NCBI GenBank assembly: GCA_022495995.1
Contig: JAFEMH010000333.1
Span: forward strand, 62,001-126,000
Direction: 5' to 3'
DNA: 64,000 bases
Source of the DNA: Adenophora triphylla var. japonica
Lineage: Eukaryota; Streptophyta; Magnoliopsida; Asterales; Campanulaceae
Below, piece after piece: positions 32,054-43,128 of the stretch. The translations under genes were made by a program, and so were the position numbers. The notes under the pieces are model-generated. The model had not been told where the DNA came from. It was given only the letters and a program-made list of their open reading frames with translations, and ran no database searches. The first letter of the stretch is position 1; each line of letters starts with the position of its first letter.

Positions 32054-33405
32054 TGATGGATGTGGTTTTACCCATCCAAAAGATATGTTCCTAAGCTTAT
32101 TTTCTGTTCGAATCCTTGAGAATTTAATGTATATTGGAGTGTTTTGATAGGCAGGGAGTTAGTAAAGTTGGTGAAGCAAAATGGCCAAGAAAGCTGGTGA
32201 ATCCACTGTGGTGATGGGCGACCGCCCAGGATCTGGTGGGCGACCGCCCAAGTTGGTGTTTCAAATCGTTGAAGACCGCTGTTAAGATGGGCGACCGCCC
32301 AAGGTACATGGGCGACCGCCCAGGTTGAGGCGCCCAAGTTATGAAGTTGCTGTACTCATGGGCGACCGCCCATGGCTAGGTGGGCGACCGCCCACGTGTG
32401 ATTATCACTGAATCTCCAAACCGCTGTTTACATGGGCGACCGCCCATGGCCAGTTGGGCGACCGCCCATGTCCCGTTACCAGCAATTCAGTTTTCCTTTT
32501 TTAAGGAGGATTTGTTGCTCCCTTCCATTTTGGGACTCCTTTCTTCCCTAGATAAATCAGATTTCTGCAGAGAACAATTTTTTATGCTTTATTTTCCATT
32601 GCAATTAGAGAGGCTCAAGGATTCAAAGGATTGTTCGTCTACCAGGTTTTATGTATTTTGATTCATTCATCTCTTTTTGTCTTTTGAGATGGACATGAGT
32701 AGCTAAGTCTTTTATTTCATGGATTGGATGTAAGCAGTATTAGGGTTTTATGCTATAACATTATTTTGTCAATTTAATTTTTCCTTGTTTATCAAAGAGG
32801 TTTTATTTCAATTCTTGAGTTTGCAATCTAATCAATTGTCACTTGTGAATTGTGTGAGTGTTGATTAATACAGTAACGTGGTTGATTAACACCGACTAAA
32901 CTTTGATAATTAAATCTAATTGGCCTCGTAACTGAGTCAAGAAGATTTAGGTTCTTTTGTTCTGTGGTTCTTATTGCTTTCTTTGTTTATTAATTCGACG
33001 TAATTGGAAGATTAATAAACAAGGGTAGAAGGGTTGCAAATCGCACACCAAACCGTCCCAACCCTTATTTTTGTGAATGAACCCTAGGAAGTAATTGACC
33101 ACTTTACTCTTAAAAGTAGCATAAATCCTTGGTACTGTGAAATTCCAATCCATGAATTCCTTTTAATCTGATTTTATCCTTGTCTCTTGTTGCTTGATTG
33201 CTTTTCTTTTAAGTATTTTATTTAATTAAGTTTTTAGTTTAAATCAAACAAACAAAACCCCCCCTTTTGGTTACTTTTCACTAATTAAATTAATTTGTTA
33301 AAACCAACGAGTCTCTGTGGTTCGATCCCTGCTTGTGCATATTGCTACACCGGTAGTGAGTACACTTGCTCGGTAATTTATTACACAGTGGATTTTCGTC
33401 CATCA
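32054..33405 (+). repeat. 5' LTR of the Athila-like element
   Basis: Bounded by TGATGGATGTGG and TTTTCGTCCATCA. It contains eight exact GGGCGACCGCCC words (at about 32216, 32238, 32289, 32310, 32360, 32382, 32434 and 32456), again in pairs about 22 bp apart, in the first third (U3-like part). The end region has GTGGTTCGATCCCTGC and GCTACACCGG typical of Athila-type LTR ends. Confidence 0.9.
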
Positions 33406-33466
33406 AGTTTTTGGCGCCGTTGCCGGGGACTTGTTGTGATCTTTAACAAGTTTATTTAATCGGTGC

Positions 33467-34921
33467 ATGCTTGGTCGGCGTTCTTTGAATCCTAATCTGG
33501 AACCATTGAACGACGACATTAATAGGTTGGGTCAGTATTTACGAGATTTATACTTAACAGAGGGCAATCCCCTCGAAAGTGACCTAGAGACTTCTTCCAC
33601 CGAGGGAGAAGAAAATTTTAATTTTGAAATGGCAGACCAAGTCATGAATGCGTTTGCTAGACCAAGAGTCGACACATCGGTGTCGTGCATAGTGTTGCCC
33701 GATGCAGCACTAGCCTATGAAATCAAAGGCCAATATTTTAACATGATTCCTAATTTTTATGGCCTTGCCAGTGAGGATGCGTTAGCATTTTTGAGAGAAT
33801 TTATGTCTACCTTGAGTGGGTTCCCTACAAAAGAGAGTGTTACGTCGGAGCACTTGAGACTGAAGTGCTTCCCATATGCATTGAAAGACAAAGCCAAAAC
33901 TTGGCTATTGTTACTTCCCTCCAGTAGCATCACTACTTGGGATGCTTTACATGATGCTTTTCTTACTAAGTTTTACCCTTATGATGCATTGACGAATTTT
34001 AGGGTGAAAATTATGGGATTTGCTCAGGAAGCGGGGGAAGCCTTCCACGAGGCATGGGATAGGTTTAAAATGTTGCAAATTCAGTGCCCCCAATACAATT
34101 TTCCTGCTTCTATGTTGCATCAAACTTTTTATGGGGCTTTATCCCCTGAATACCAATCAATGGTTGATAATGCAGCAGGAGGTAGTTTGGGAAGTAAGAC
34201 TGTCCAACAATGCCAAGAACTGTTTGAAATGTTGAGTGCTAACTCTCAACAAAAGGGATCTAGGGGGGAAACAAGGGGAGTGCATGAGGTAGGGCTAAAC
34301 AATGAGTTGGCTAAGCAGTTTGCACTACTGAACCAAAGATTTGATAAGTTAGCTTTACAAAATGCTTCTTCTTCTACTGTGCCTTCTACTGCTCATCTTG
34401 TAAATGATTTTTGTGCTAATTGTGGTCCTAACACTCATGCTACTAATGTGTGTCAAAGTGGTTTACTGTTTAACCCTGAACAGGCACATGCAATGCAAGG
34501 ATTTGGCCAGTGGTTCCCTCAAAACAATAATCCTTTTTCAAACACATACAACCCGGGGTGGAGGCAACACCCAAATTTTTCATGGGGAGGCAATCAAGAA
34601 CAAAATAAGCCTCTCCATCCTCAACCTCCACCGGTACAGTATGAGCAGAAAAGGGAACCGTGGGAAGTGGCCATGGAGAAAATGCAAGCTGAAAATAATC
34701 AATTGAGGGCGGAAAGTCAACAAGCTTCCAAGAACCATGAAGCTGCCCTTCAGAAGTTGGAGACTCAAATTGGGCAATTAGCAACCGCCCTACAAGGTCA
34801 TAAGTCTGGGACCTTTCCGAGCCAACCACATCAAGCAAATGCCATTATCACTCTCCGAAATGGCAAACCGGTAGGTAGTGAGGTAATCTCTCCTTCATCT
34901 TCTTCCCCCCTCCTGTGGTAG
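33467..34921 (+). CDS. Gag polyprotein of the Athila-like element
   Basis: ATG at 33467, 484 codons. Retrotransposon gag domain near residues 85-215 (LRLKCFPYALKDKAKTWL, SITTWDALHDAFLTKFYP, EAWDRFKMLQIQCPQYNFP), a zinc-knuckle remnant FCANCGPNTHATNVC near residue 315, then a glutamine-rich coiled-coil segment near 400-455. It stops in a run of six C at 34907-34912. A +1 shift there leads straight into the next frame (34915-35163), so a single-base deletion in the C run probably broke one long gag-protease frame. The frame then runs into the CACTA insertion at 35164. Confidence 0.88.
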   Translation: MLGRRSLNPNLEPLNDDINRLGQYLRDLYLTEGNPLESDLETSSTEGEENFNFEMADQVMNAFARPRVDTSVSCIVLPDAALAYEIKGQYFNMIPNFYGLASEDALAFLREFMSTLSGFPTKESVTSEHLRLKCFPYALKDKAKTWLLLLPSSSITTWDALHDAFLTKFYPYDALTNFRVKIMGFAQEAGEAFHEAWDRFKMLQIQCPQYNFPASMLHQTFYGALSPEYQSMVDNAAGGSLGSKTVQQCQELFEMLSANSQQKGSRGETRGVHEVGLNNELAKQFALLNQRFDKLALQNASSSTVPSTAHLVNDFCANCGPNTHATNVCQSGLLFNPEQAHAMQGFGQWFPQNNNPFSNTYNPGWRQHPNFSWGGNQEQNKPLHPQPPPVQYEQKREPWEVAMEKMQAENNQLRAESQQASKNHEAALQKLETQIGQLATALQGHKSGTFPSQPHQANAIITLRNGKPVGSEVISPSSSSPLLW

Positions 34922-35428
34922 ATCAGAATGCTAATGTGGATAATGATGATGTTGGTTGTGATAAGAGTACAAGTGACATGGGGGAAAATTCTAAATATGA
35001 TTCTCCACCCCCCATGCCATATGTACCTCCCGTACCGTTTTCCGGAAGGTTTTTAAAACAAAAATTGGAAAAGCAAATGTCGGAGTTGATGAACATGTTT
35101 TCTAAGGTGAACATCAATATCCCTTTACTCAATGTGATAAAAAACATTCCTGCTTATTCCAAACACTACAAGAAAACTGGTCTTTTGCGACGGCCAAAAG
35201 CCGTCGCGTAAACCCTTAAAGCCGTCGCGGAAGGCTAACGCGACGGAAAAAACCGTCGCAATGGCAATCGCGTAAAGCCTTGTCGCGAAAAGATAAAGTG
35301 ACTGAAAAAAGCCGTCGCCTTTGTCAATTATTTTTCGCGATTGCTTTTTCCATCGCGTAAGAGTTTTTTTTTTAATTTTATTTATTTAATTATTTTTATT
35401 ACATTTGCAATCGCCTTAGCTCAGCAAA

Positions 35429-35676
35429 GGAGACGGCAAATGCAATCGCCTTATGTTTTAAAGAAGGAGACGGCAAATGCAATCGCCTTAGGTTTTGAAA
35501 AAGGAGACGACAAATGCAATCGCCTTAGGTTTTAAAGAAGGAGACGGCAAATGCAATCGCCTTAGGTTTTGAAAAGGAGACGGCAAATGCAATCGCCTTA
35601 AGTTTTAAAAAAGGAGACGGCAAATGCAATCGCCTTAGGTTTTAAAAAAGGAGACGACAAATGCAATCATCTTAGC
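35429..35676 (+). repeat. Tandem array of 37-38-bp units in the CACTA end
   Basis: Seven units with the core GGAGACGGCAAATGCAATCG then CCTTAGGTTTT and A/G variations, separated by poly-A stretches. The word GCAATCGC is the same as in the terminal regions, so the array is an amplified subterminal repeat, presumably transposase binding sites. Confidence 0.88.
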
Positions 35677-35968
35677 TTGTATAAAAACAGACGGGTAAAG
35701 CAATCGCAAATGTCAATGTAAAAACAATAATATACAAAATAATACTATTAATTGATCCATAAATAATAATAGCTAGTAAATATATAATATTTTCAAAAGC
35801 ATACATCCAGGATTAAAATTGTTCAGAAGAGTGACATCTACATCCACCATCATAAACTCAAAAAATAGACATCCTCCATCACATAATCCGATTAACAGAA
35901 ATCAACGGTTATCTTGCTAATATAATACTACTAGAGAGACCAAAATATTTTAATATACTGTACTAGTC

Positions 35969-36082
35969 TTAATCGTCACCTATGTGCTCATCACCCATGT
36001 GTTCATTACCCATATCATCATCTAGAGCTTCTTTCACCCTTTTCACATCTTGAGTAGACCATTGGAATGTAATAATATGTTC
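35969..36082 (-). pseudogene. Captured last exon of an unrecognised gene
   Basis: On the minus strand, after the acceptor TTCTACAG, a 37-codon open segment (HIITFQWSTQDVKRVKEAL, then an acidic Met/Gly/His tail) ends in TAA at 35971-35969. A further possible exon is at about 36289-36355 (NVLTPAISDANIPARV) with a GT donor. I do not recognise the protein. Confidence 0.4.
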
Positions 36083-36632
36083 CTGTAGAATCACAGAATC
36101 TATTCAATACAAAAGAGAATAGGTAGAACCTAGCAGACCATAAGAAGACGGGATAACTATGCTGCATACGAGGACAATACATTATAGGAGGAAAGAAACA
36201 AAACATGATCCTAAATCATTTTATAAATATGTAAAAATATGTTTTAAATGTACAGTAGCTGGTAGAGTTGATACCTCTTAAAAGTTGGTATAAAGGGTCT
36301 GAGACTCTAGCAGGTATATTGGCATCTGATATTGCTGGTGTTAGCACATTTCCAATAACTCAAACTTTTCACCTTCGAGTTCTACGAGCAATCTGAATCA
36401 AACGAAGCATTAGTTGCAATTTGTTATATGCTGCCCTCTTAAATAACACTACCCAAAACTGAAAAAACAAGCCGAATCTCAGCAAGTTCTTCTTCTTCTT
36501 CTTCTTTTTTTTCATAGAATAAGTGGAAACTTATGCTTGCAAAGGTCTTAAAGATTCCAAATTCATGAAGAAGAGAAAAAGAAGTTTAACTCGTTCTAAT
36601 TAATGTGACGGTGAACAAAAGAAAGTACACAC

Positions 36633-36986
36633 CCTTGCCAATACTTGTGATTAACTGTCCAACCATCTATGCTACTTAGAAGAAGCGACCAAGCAGATAT
36701 TGCAGCACTTTGAACAGCAGCTGAATGATTTCCTTTACCTACCTGAAATAAATAATAAAAATTTCGATTATCATATCGAAGACAAAAACACCATAATGTC
36801 CATTGTTGTACAATCCAAGTACTACTGCCCGAAATTCAGAAACAACGTTAATTAAAAAAATGGAGAAATACTTACTTTATAGCACGTTTCTGAATGCATG
36901 TAATGCCATATGTTTAGTATAGAGCTCTGTGTCTCCTCTGAATCAGTTCGGCCAACAAAAGCGACAATAGCCAAACAGTTCAAGAT
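36633..36986 (-). pseudogene. Captured IFRD-family gene fragment
   Basis: Two exons on the minus strand: about 36986-36876 (LNCLAIVAFVGRTDSEETQ, donor AAA|GTAAGT) and 36742-36633 (after TTTCAG: HSAAVQSAAISAWSLLLSSI, donor GTGTGT). These match the armadillo-like region of plant interferon-related developmental regulator (IFRD) proteins (LDCLAIVTFVGG...ETE... then AVxxWALLLTT). Only this middle part is present. It lies 0.4 kb downstream of the MATE fragment in the same orientation. The family call is from recall of the motif and is moderately sure. Confidence 0.6.
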
Positions 36987-37390
36987 CAACCACATGAAAG
37001 GAACTAAACAATTTACCCTTTTCATATAGAGTAAGCCGAATATGCAAAATTTGATGCTCCAAAATTAACACCATCAAAAATAAAGGCCAGGGCATTAATT
37101 GGTTGGGTGTCTGCAACAAACTGATACATAAACGTCGTAGTTAGTTAAACAATCAGTCAGGGAATCGCCGAACAAGAGCGCGCGCGCACACACACACACA
37201 ATGTACAGAAGTATAGTTACTAAACAATGTGGCACAGGGAACCTTTAAATTTACATTATTTACTAGGCTAGATTGTAAGAAAATCTGTTTCGGGTAATTT
37301 GAGATTGTAACATTGTGTTTGTTCACAAGATAGAAGTAGATACTTTACTTCCATTGTACCGAAAAAAAAGAAGAAGATAGAAGTAGATAC

Positions 37391-38494
37391 CGGGATGCCA
37401 ACACTGATGAGGTGGAGGACGTTGGCGTCCTTGGTAAACAATTTAGCTCCAAATTGCAGTCCAACTCCAAGGGTGACTCCTAATACCAATCCAAGTACCA
37501 AACCCAACTGCAGAGTGGATTTTAAGCGGAATAATTAATGACTTTATGCAGTGTACCATGCTCAAAATTTCGCATAACGTAACGTGCTCGTTAGTGATAA
37601 TGATCAAACGTGATTTCTCAATTGTTTACAAATAATGCAATGTACTACTTTTGAACACTTTCGGTGTCAGAAAATCAACGGAAAGCGTGACATTGTCACG
37701 TCAGTGCCATATCATCAGTTACCATCATAGCTGACATGGCGCTGGTGTGGCAGTGCCACGTTGGCATTTCCAATGGTTTTCTTCCACCGGAGATGTTCAA
37801 ATTAGTACGTTGCATTAATTGTAAGCATTTAGGAAAGTATGTTTGATTATATTGTCACTAACAAGTAGTTAACATTATTCGTTAAATTTGCAAAAGTACG
37901 TTGTATATGTAGGTCGTTTGGCTTTGGCCCATTTTAAACAAGTTAATTCACAAACCATTGAGAAAAAGTAAAGGCATCTATGACAAGTGTACATATAGAA
38001 GAGTAACACACTCAGGTAGTAGGCTGCCAACCTTGTCAAGGTCCCTTTTCGCAAATGCACTTGCAAGTATAGCCTGAGCGAATTAAGTGCACATGTCAAC
38101 AATTACACCAACAAAAACATCATGTTCACGAATCGTGGCCTAATATATATTACCTCTGTCCCAAAATGAATGTCCATAAAAAAAAGATTTAAAAAAACAA
38201 ATTTTTTTTTGGTAAAAAGCAAATTTGAAATATTTTTGTACATTAATTTTGGGAAGGAAGGAGTATTTAAGACACTAGTATTCTTTGCTTTTAAGAAGTA
38301 TTGCAGTTAAGTTTGTTGATAACTTCTTACCTGTCCAGCAACAGCTAAGCCATCAGCTAGAAGTGATGTTGCAAGCCAAACTTGTAAGTTAACTTAAAAT
38401 GCAGCCATTTTTGTGGGCCCTTGGCGAGCAGCCATTGATTCAGACAGAGTTACACAGAATGTCACAGCTATAACCCTCATCAGTAACAGAAATC
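37391..38494 (-). pseudogene. Captured MATE (DETOXIFICATION) transporter fragment, plastid type
   Basis: Three exons on the minus strand: 38494-38331 (LMRVIAVTFCVTLSESMAAR, QGPTKMAAF, stop, VNLQVWLATSLLADGLAVAG), 38073-38012 (AILASAFAKRDLDKVGSLLP) and 37507-37391 (LGLVLGLVLGVTLGVGLQFG, AKLFTKDANVLHLISVGIP). They correspond to consecutive transmembrane segments of the chloroplast-type MATE efflux family (DTX44-46-like). The first has an in-frame TAA where the family has Gln (CAA), and phase does not carry from exon 2 to exon 3, so an exon is missing. A small Stowaway-like MITE (38153-38263) sits in an intron. Confidence 0.8.
38153..38263. mobile_element. Small Stowaway-like MITE within the CACTA element
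   Basis: CCTCTGTCCCAAAATGAATG at the left and TTTTGGGAAGGAAGGAG at the right with TA on each side, in an intron of the captured MATE fragment. It may have come along with the gene. Confidence 0.6.
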
Positions 38495-38648
38495 CTATGT
38501 TGTCAAAAATAACGGTAAAATATTATTGAAGAGAACTGGAAAATGAAAGATTTGAAATGTACTATATAAGGAATTCAGTACAAAAAAAAGTCAGATTACT
38601 GATAAACACCTATTAGATTCACACTCTAGATGAGGAATCAATACATAC

Positions 38649-39877
38649 TCTCTGAATTTCGGTAAACAGCATCTGGAAGATGCGTGGTACAATTCCTTGG
38701 TGACTACTGGTAGATTGAACCTCAACCATTGCGTTTGGCGGACCCCACATACTGTAAGTTTTTCCACCTCCAGTCTACAAGAAATCCACAATTAAGTTAA
38801 TTCAACGGAAAGCAGTATACTAAATTTCAAATTATTGTTGTAGGTCGGTCTATCAGTACTTGTCCGTATGCCACAACAGATGTGTTGTAACCTGCTATTG
38901 CGCTCTTAACCAAAGGGACACCAACTAACTGAAATGCATCTTCCTGGTAAAATAACAACAAGCTTAATTGACAAACCCCTTCACCTCAAAATCACAGGCA
39001 ATGAATGTATTGAAAATAGACTACTAGATCTCTAAGTTGTTACTGTTAGTTACATTTGATAAATAAATATCTCTTGACCAGGATTGAAGCAAATTGTACA
39101 ACTATGTTTAGCAATCCAAATATCAGCATATCAAGAAAATGATTTTACAAACGTAATGTCCTAAATCATATCCAGGTGACAGACAATACCAAAGCATCGA
39201 TATGGACATCTAATAATGTTGACAATTGCTACCATTTTAAACATATATTCAGGTTAGGGAACCTAAATTCACTTACTGAGTACAATTAATAGAGTTGAAA
39301 TGCAAATCTAACAAATTAACAAAGGAAATATTGGGTTTGAATTCCTTACCTGACTTGAATTGCAGTCGAGGACTAAATCAAAGGCGAACGTTCTATCTCC
39401 AACCATTAGTGAATTATCAGAAACCAGAAACCTTCCTAACCACCTGATCTACTCCTCTTTCACAAGAATCAAGTGGTCTGATCCTCACAACAACCTAAAC
39501 AGCAAATCATAGAAACATATCACATAATTTAAAACATAACAACAAAATTTCTAGGTAAGCAAAATTGAATAAGGGTTCAGTACCTTCACTGGTGGATCTG
39601 AAAAAGGTGGTGGTGAAATTTCTTTAGAACCTTCCAATCTGGCGACATGTTTTTGAGAAGTTGAGGGTTTTGAAGGAGAGGGTTTGGGGATGGGCAGGAA
39701 GGTGTCGGCCTGAATGTTGGGATCAGGAGGGGGCATATTTTCACTGTTGAACCTAGATTTTGTGCGGATGAAATTCATCTTGTGCTTACTTGATACGGAT
39801 CTGGGAAGGAGGTTTCGGATTGACGATGCTGATATGCTTCCAAGGAATCGATTCTCTGTGTCTGCGTTTGACTTCAT
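38649..39877 (-). pseudogene. Captured kinesin-12 (PAKRP1-like) 5' fragment
   Basis: Four exons on the minus strand: 39877-39584 (ATG, Ser/Arg/Pro-rich leader with ENMPPPDPN), 39494-39350 (VVVRIRPLDSCERGVDQVVR), 38943-38860 ([28 protein letters not shown]) and 38774-38649 (TGGGKTYSMWGPPNAMVE, HQGIVPRIFQMLF). This is the start of a plant phragmoplast kinesin-12 motor domain, with the P-loop GQTG(G)GKT split by an intron as in the family. Exon 2 has a tandem 7-bp duplication (39419-39432) that shifts the frame; without it phases agree. The rest of the motor is missing and the next exons are MATE. Confidence 0.85.
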
Positions 39878-40466
39878 GATTCTTCCCAAATGCGTAGAGC
39901 GCGAGATACTGTGTGTTCTGTGTTGTGGAGAGAAATTGTGCCGGGAAGAACGCAGGAGGAAGAACGCCGCTACCGCTGCCGCTGGAGGGGAAGAGGAAGA
40001 TGAAACGAGTGTGAACGACAGAATGAGAAAGGAAAAGAAAAGGGTTTTTCTAATTTCAAGAGTAGTAGTGGAATCCTGATGCTAAAGAAAAAAGTTTTTT
40101 AATTGTGTAATTGAATTTTTTAATTTATTTTTTATATAACGCGATTGCAAAAGCAGTCGTCTTTAAAAAATAATTAAAAATCCAATTTTAAAATTATTTA
40201 ATTTAATATTTTTATAAAACGCGATTGCTAAAGTCATCGCCTTTGATAAAAATTAGAATTTCGCATTCCCTCCCGGACTATGTTGTTGGCGCTAGAGGGA
40301 AAAACATATAATGTGATGGCATCCGTGACTGCTTAGCCATCACGCTAGCCTACTGTGACTGCACTAAATGCAGTCACAAAGGCCGTCTCCTTATATACTC
40401 AAACGTGACTGCTTTTTTTGCCATCGCCAAAAGCAATCGCGAAAGACCAGTTTTCTTGTAGTGAAA

Positions 40467-41564
40467 TTTTTCAAAGAATTAAATTTCAAGAAACATAGGT
40501 ATGGGACAAATGAGAGAGTAGTGATGAGTGAGAATGCTAGCGCAGTGGTACAACATAGTCTTCCACCCAAATTGAAAGACCCCGGAAGTTTTCTGATTTC
40601 TATTACTATGGGGGAGTCAAAGAGGGTAAAAGCTATGTTGGATCTTGGGGCCAGCATTAATTTGTTGCCTTATTATTTGTATGAGGAGTTGGGTTTACCC
40701 GAATTAAAACCCACCACAATGGCCCTACAACTGGCGGATCGGTCCATTAAAAGACCTGTGGGCATTGTGGAGGATGTTTTAGTTCAAGTAAATTCAATCA
40801 TCATGCCTGTTGATTTTGTGGTGCTTGAAATGCCACGAGGTGAAGGAAGTCCCCGGGATTCACCCATATTACTTGGGAGACCTTTCATGGCGACGACCAA
40901 CACCATTATTAATGTGAGGAATGGTAAACTGTCTATGACAGTGGCGGGTGAGAATATTGAAATTTCTGTGTTTGATGCCATGAAACATCCTAGTGATGAT
41001 AGTGAGGTGTGTTCATATGTTGATAATTGTGAAGCTTTGTCAAATGACGGTGAGAATTCTAGGGATAGTGCGGGTTCCCACTTGTGTGCCGTGAAAAATA
41101 AGGCCGACAATCTTGGTTCTTGTGATGGCCCGTATCACCCCCTAGACCGATCCCAAAAGGGGTCGGTGTCCCCGTTAAAATCTTTTTTTCCGCTTAAGTC
41201 TACCAATATTGTTTCATGTGATAAAATGGAAGAGTGTTGTTCTCTTGATATTTCTGATGCTTTGTCTGTCAAGATGCATGTTCAGGATGCTTGCAATTTT
41301 GTGAAGGAAAAGGAGGTGCTTGATTGTGATAAGAATAAGGCACCAAATGAGTTTGGGGGAGAGGCTCCCAAGAAAAAGAAATTGAATAAAAAGAAAAAGA
41401 GCAAGAAAAAGGTTAGAAAAATCCCTTGGGCTCCACCCGAGTTTGTAGCAAAGGGCGAATTTTTGTGGAAAATGGTGGGCATTTGTGCCCGAGAATGTGC
41501 GAAGTGGGCCAAGGGAAGGAAAGCCAAGGCCAAAATGAATGTGGTCACATCAAATCCCATTTAG
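40467..41564 (+). CDS. Protease part of the Athila-like polyprotein
   Basis: Continues the gag-protease frame after the CACTA insertion: PKLKDPGSFLISITMG, then the aspartic protease active site AMLDLGASINLLPYYLYEEL (D-L-G-A form), flap region, and ILLGRPFMATTNTIINVRNG. The C-terminal third is low-complexity and ends in a lysine-rich block (KKKKLNKKKKSKKKVRK) and TAG at 41562-41564. No reverse transcriptase follows. The nearest family members go on to RT here, so an ancestral deletion is inferred. The CACTA insertion blocks translation of this part together with gag. Confidence 0.85.
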   Translation, partial: FFKELNFKKHRYGTNERVVMSENASAVVQHSLPPKLKDPGSFLISITMGESKRVKAMLDLGASINLLPYYLYEELGLPELKPTTMALQLADRSIKRPVGIVEDVLVQVNSIIMPVDFVVLEMPRGEGSPRDSPILLGRPFMATTNTIINVRNGKLSMTVAGENIEISVFDAMKHPSDDSEVCSYVDNCEALSNDGENSRDSAGSHLCAVKNKADNLGSCDGPYHPLDRSQKGSVSPLKSFFPLKSTNIVSCDKMEECCSLDISDALSVKMHVQDACNFVKEKEVLDCDKNKAPNEFGGEAPKKKKLNKKKKSKKKVRKIPWAPPEFVAKGEFLWKMVGICARECAKWAKGRKAKAKMNVVTSNPI

Positions 41565-43128
41565 TTGGGAGCAATGGTCGGGCTAACGACCTTAAACAAA
41601 TGCGCTAATTGGGAGGCAACCCAAGTAGGTACATTGTTTATTGCTTTATTTATTTGTTTTGTGTGTCATATCGGCCTTTGAACCCGAGGCATGTTTTTGT
41701 CCTCTTTGCTATGAGGACATAGCATGTTTTGAGTTTGGGGGTATATATCTCCCCGAGTTTGTGGGTTTATAGGGGAGTGTATATAGTGTCACCCTCAGTT
41801 TGTGGGTTTATAGGGGAGTGTATATAGTGTCACCCTCCAAAAAATTTAGAAAATTTTAAAAATTTTGTTCTCATTATATGTGTGGAAGTTGGCCAACGTC
41901 CGTGATGATTTGAGGGATTTTGATTGAGTTTTGCTATGTTTGTGCCAATTTGAATTTGTTTATTGTAATTGCATTAATACATGTAAAACACAATTGCACC
42001 ACCATTCACTTCCATCATATTTCTTGATCATGGTCATTAATTTAGGTGTCCTTTATGGGTTCACTTTGACATTCTCGGGGGTCCTAGAACATGATTGCAC
42101 GCTTGTCAATAACAAATCAATAGATTACTTGATATTTATGGCTTTTATTTATTTGACAACCCTCTTGTGAGCCTTCGACTCTCTCGTCACTGTTTATATA
42201 AATTGTCACTTGATCCCTTTTGAGCCTGTTTAGAAAGAATGGAACATCTAGACCACCATTCGCCTTCATTTGATGCCTAATCCCTAACCCTTGACACCTA
42301 GAATAGGTTTATCCCACCTTTGCAAGATTGTGGAATTAGAAACGATCAGTTTGGGGGTTACATGGGGAAATTGCGGGAATGAGTGAGGAAGGTCAAAAGT
42401 TGGAAACATGATTTGTATTGTATAAAAGGGGGCAAAAAAAAAAAAAAGTTTGCCCCCTAATTCTGTGAAATATGTTTGATGAGTGACCTATTTTGAGAGA
42501 GGGAATGCTTTCAACCCCAAGTGTATAAAATATGAACAAAGTTCTAGTTTGGGGGTTGAAGCATTGGGGAAACAAAGGTGAGCGGAAAAGTTAAAATTCG
42601 GGAAGGAGTATTATGCAATGGAAGGTTTTTAATTTCACATTCTTGTGTTTGTATGTCTATTCCTTTATTTGTACCCGTGAACCTAACCCCACAATTGTTG
42701 TGGATTTAACTTTGAGCCATTTTTTTGTTCAATATTGAGTAAGCGGGTTGACAAGTGCGTAATCATGCGTATGAGTATCCTTGTGTATGTAATTGTATTA
42801 TTATTTGTGATGTAGAGCATGTGTTAGTGAACCCATAAACAATCTTATCTTGTTGATCATGATCTCTCACAATTCATTCATCATTCAGGCCGAAGTGGAA
42901 AATTGTGGGTTAGATGCATTAATGTAATTGTAATTGCATATTCTTATTGGCACTTGTTTAGCATATTTTGTGAGAATCTGAGACTGCTTTGGCCGAGAAC
43001 CTTGTATATATTGAGAACATATCAAAAATATTTTGTGTTTTTTTGTTTTTATTTGTTAGGGTAGTTTTGTTTTTGTTTAATTCTTTTGTTTTACTCGAGG
43101 ACGAGCAAAAGGTAAGTTTGGGAGTATT
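41565..43128 (+). other. Non-coding 3' spacer of the Athila-like element
   Basis: Begins with TTGGGAGGCAACCCAAG, a phrase common downstream of Athila-type coding regions. It contains a perfect tandem duplication of 41 bp (41756-41796 and 41797-41837, GTTTATAGGGGAGTGTATAT) and ends in a purine tract (AGGTAAGTTTGGGAG) before the 3' LTR. No RT, integrase or env frame. Confidence 0.75.

Larger units (their letters stand above)
35164..40463. mobile_element. Pack-CACTA transposon carrying host gene fragments
   Basis: TIRs start CACTACAAGAAAACTGG at 35164 and its complement ends at 40463 (22 bp identical, GGTCTTT continuing). The 3-bp duplication AAA lies at 35161-35163 and 40464-40466. Subterminal GCGACGG and CCGTCGC words are in both orientations, as usual for CACTA (En/Spm) elements. 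It is 5300 bp long with no transposase. It sits inside the gag-protease frame of the Athila-like element: removing it and one AAA joins the frame across IPAYSK to FFKEL. Internally, in the minus orientation, it has exon-intron pieces of kinesin-12, MATE and IFRD genes plus one more last exon. Confidence 0.92.

Noticed and set aside
33318..33340. GTGGTTCGATCCCTGC as a tRNA T arm
   Set aside because: It is a conserved part of the Athila-type LTR, is repeated at 44392 with a base change, and no cloverleaf can be drawn around it.
35429..35676. Regular 37-bp repeats as a CRISPR array
   Set aside because: The units are contiguous tandem repeats without unique spacers, next to a CACTA terminus and sharing its subterminal word.
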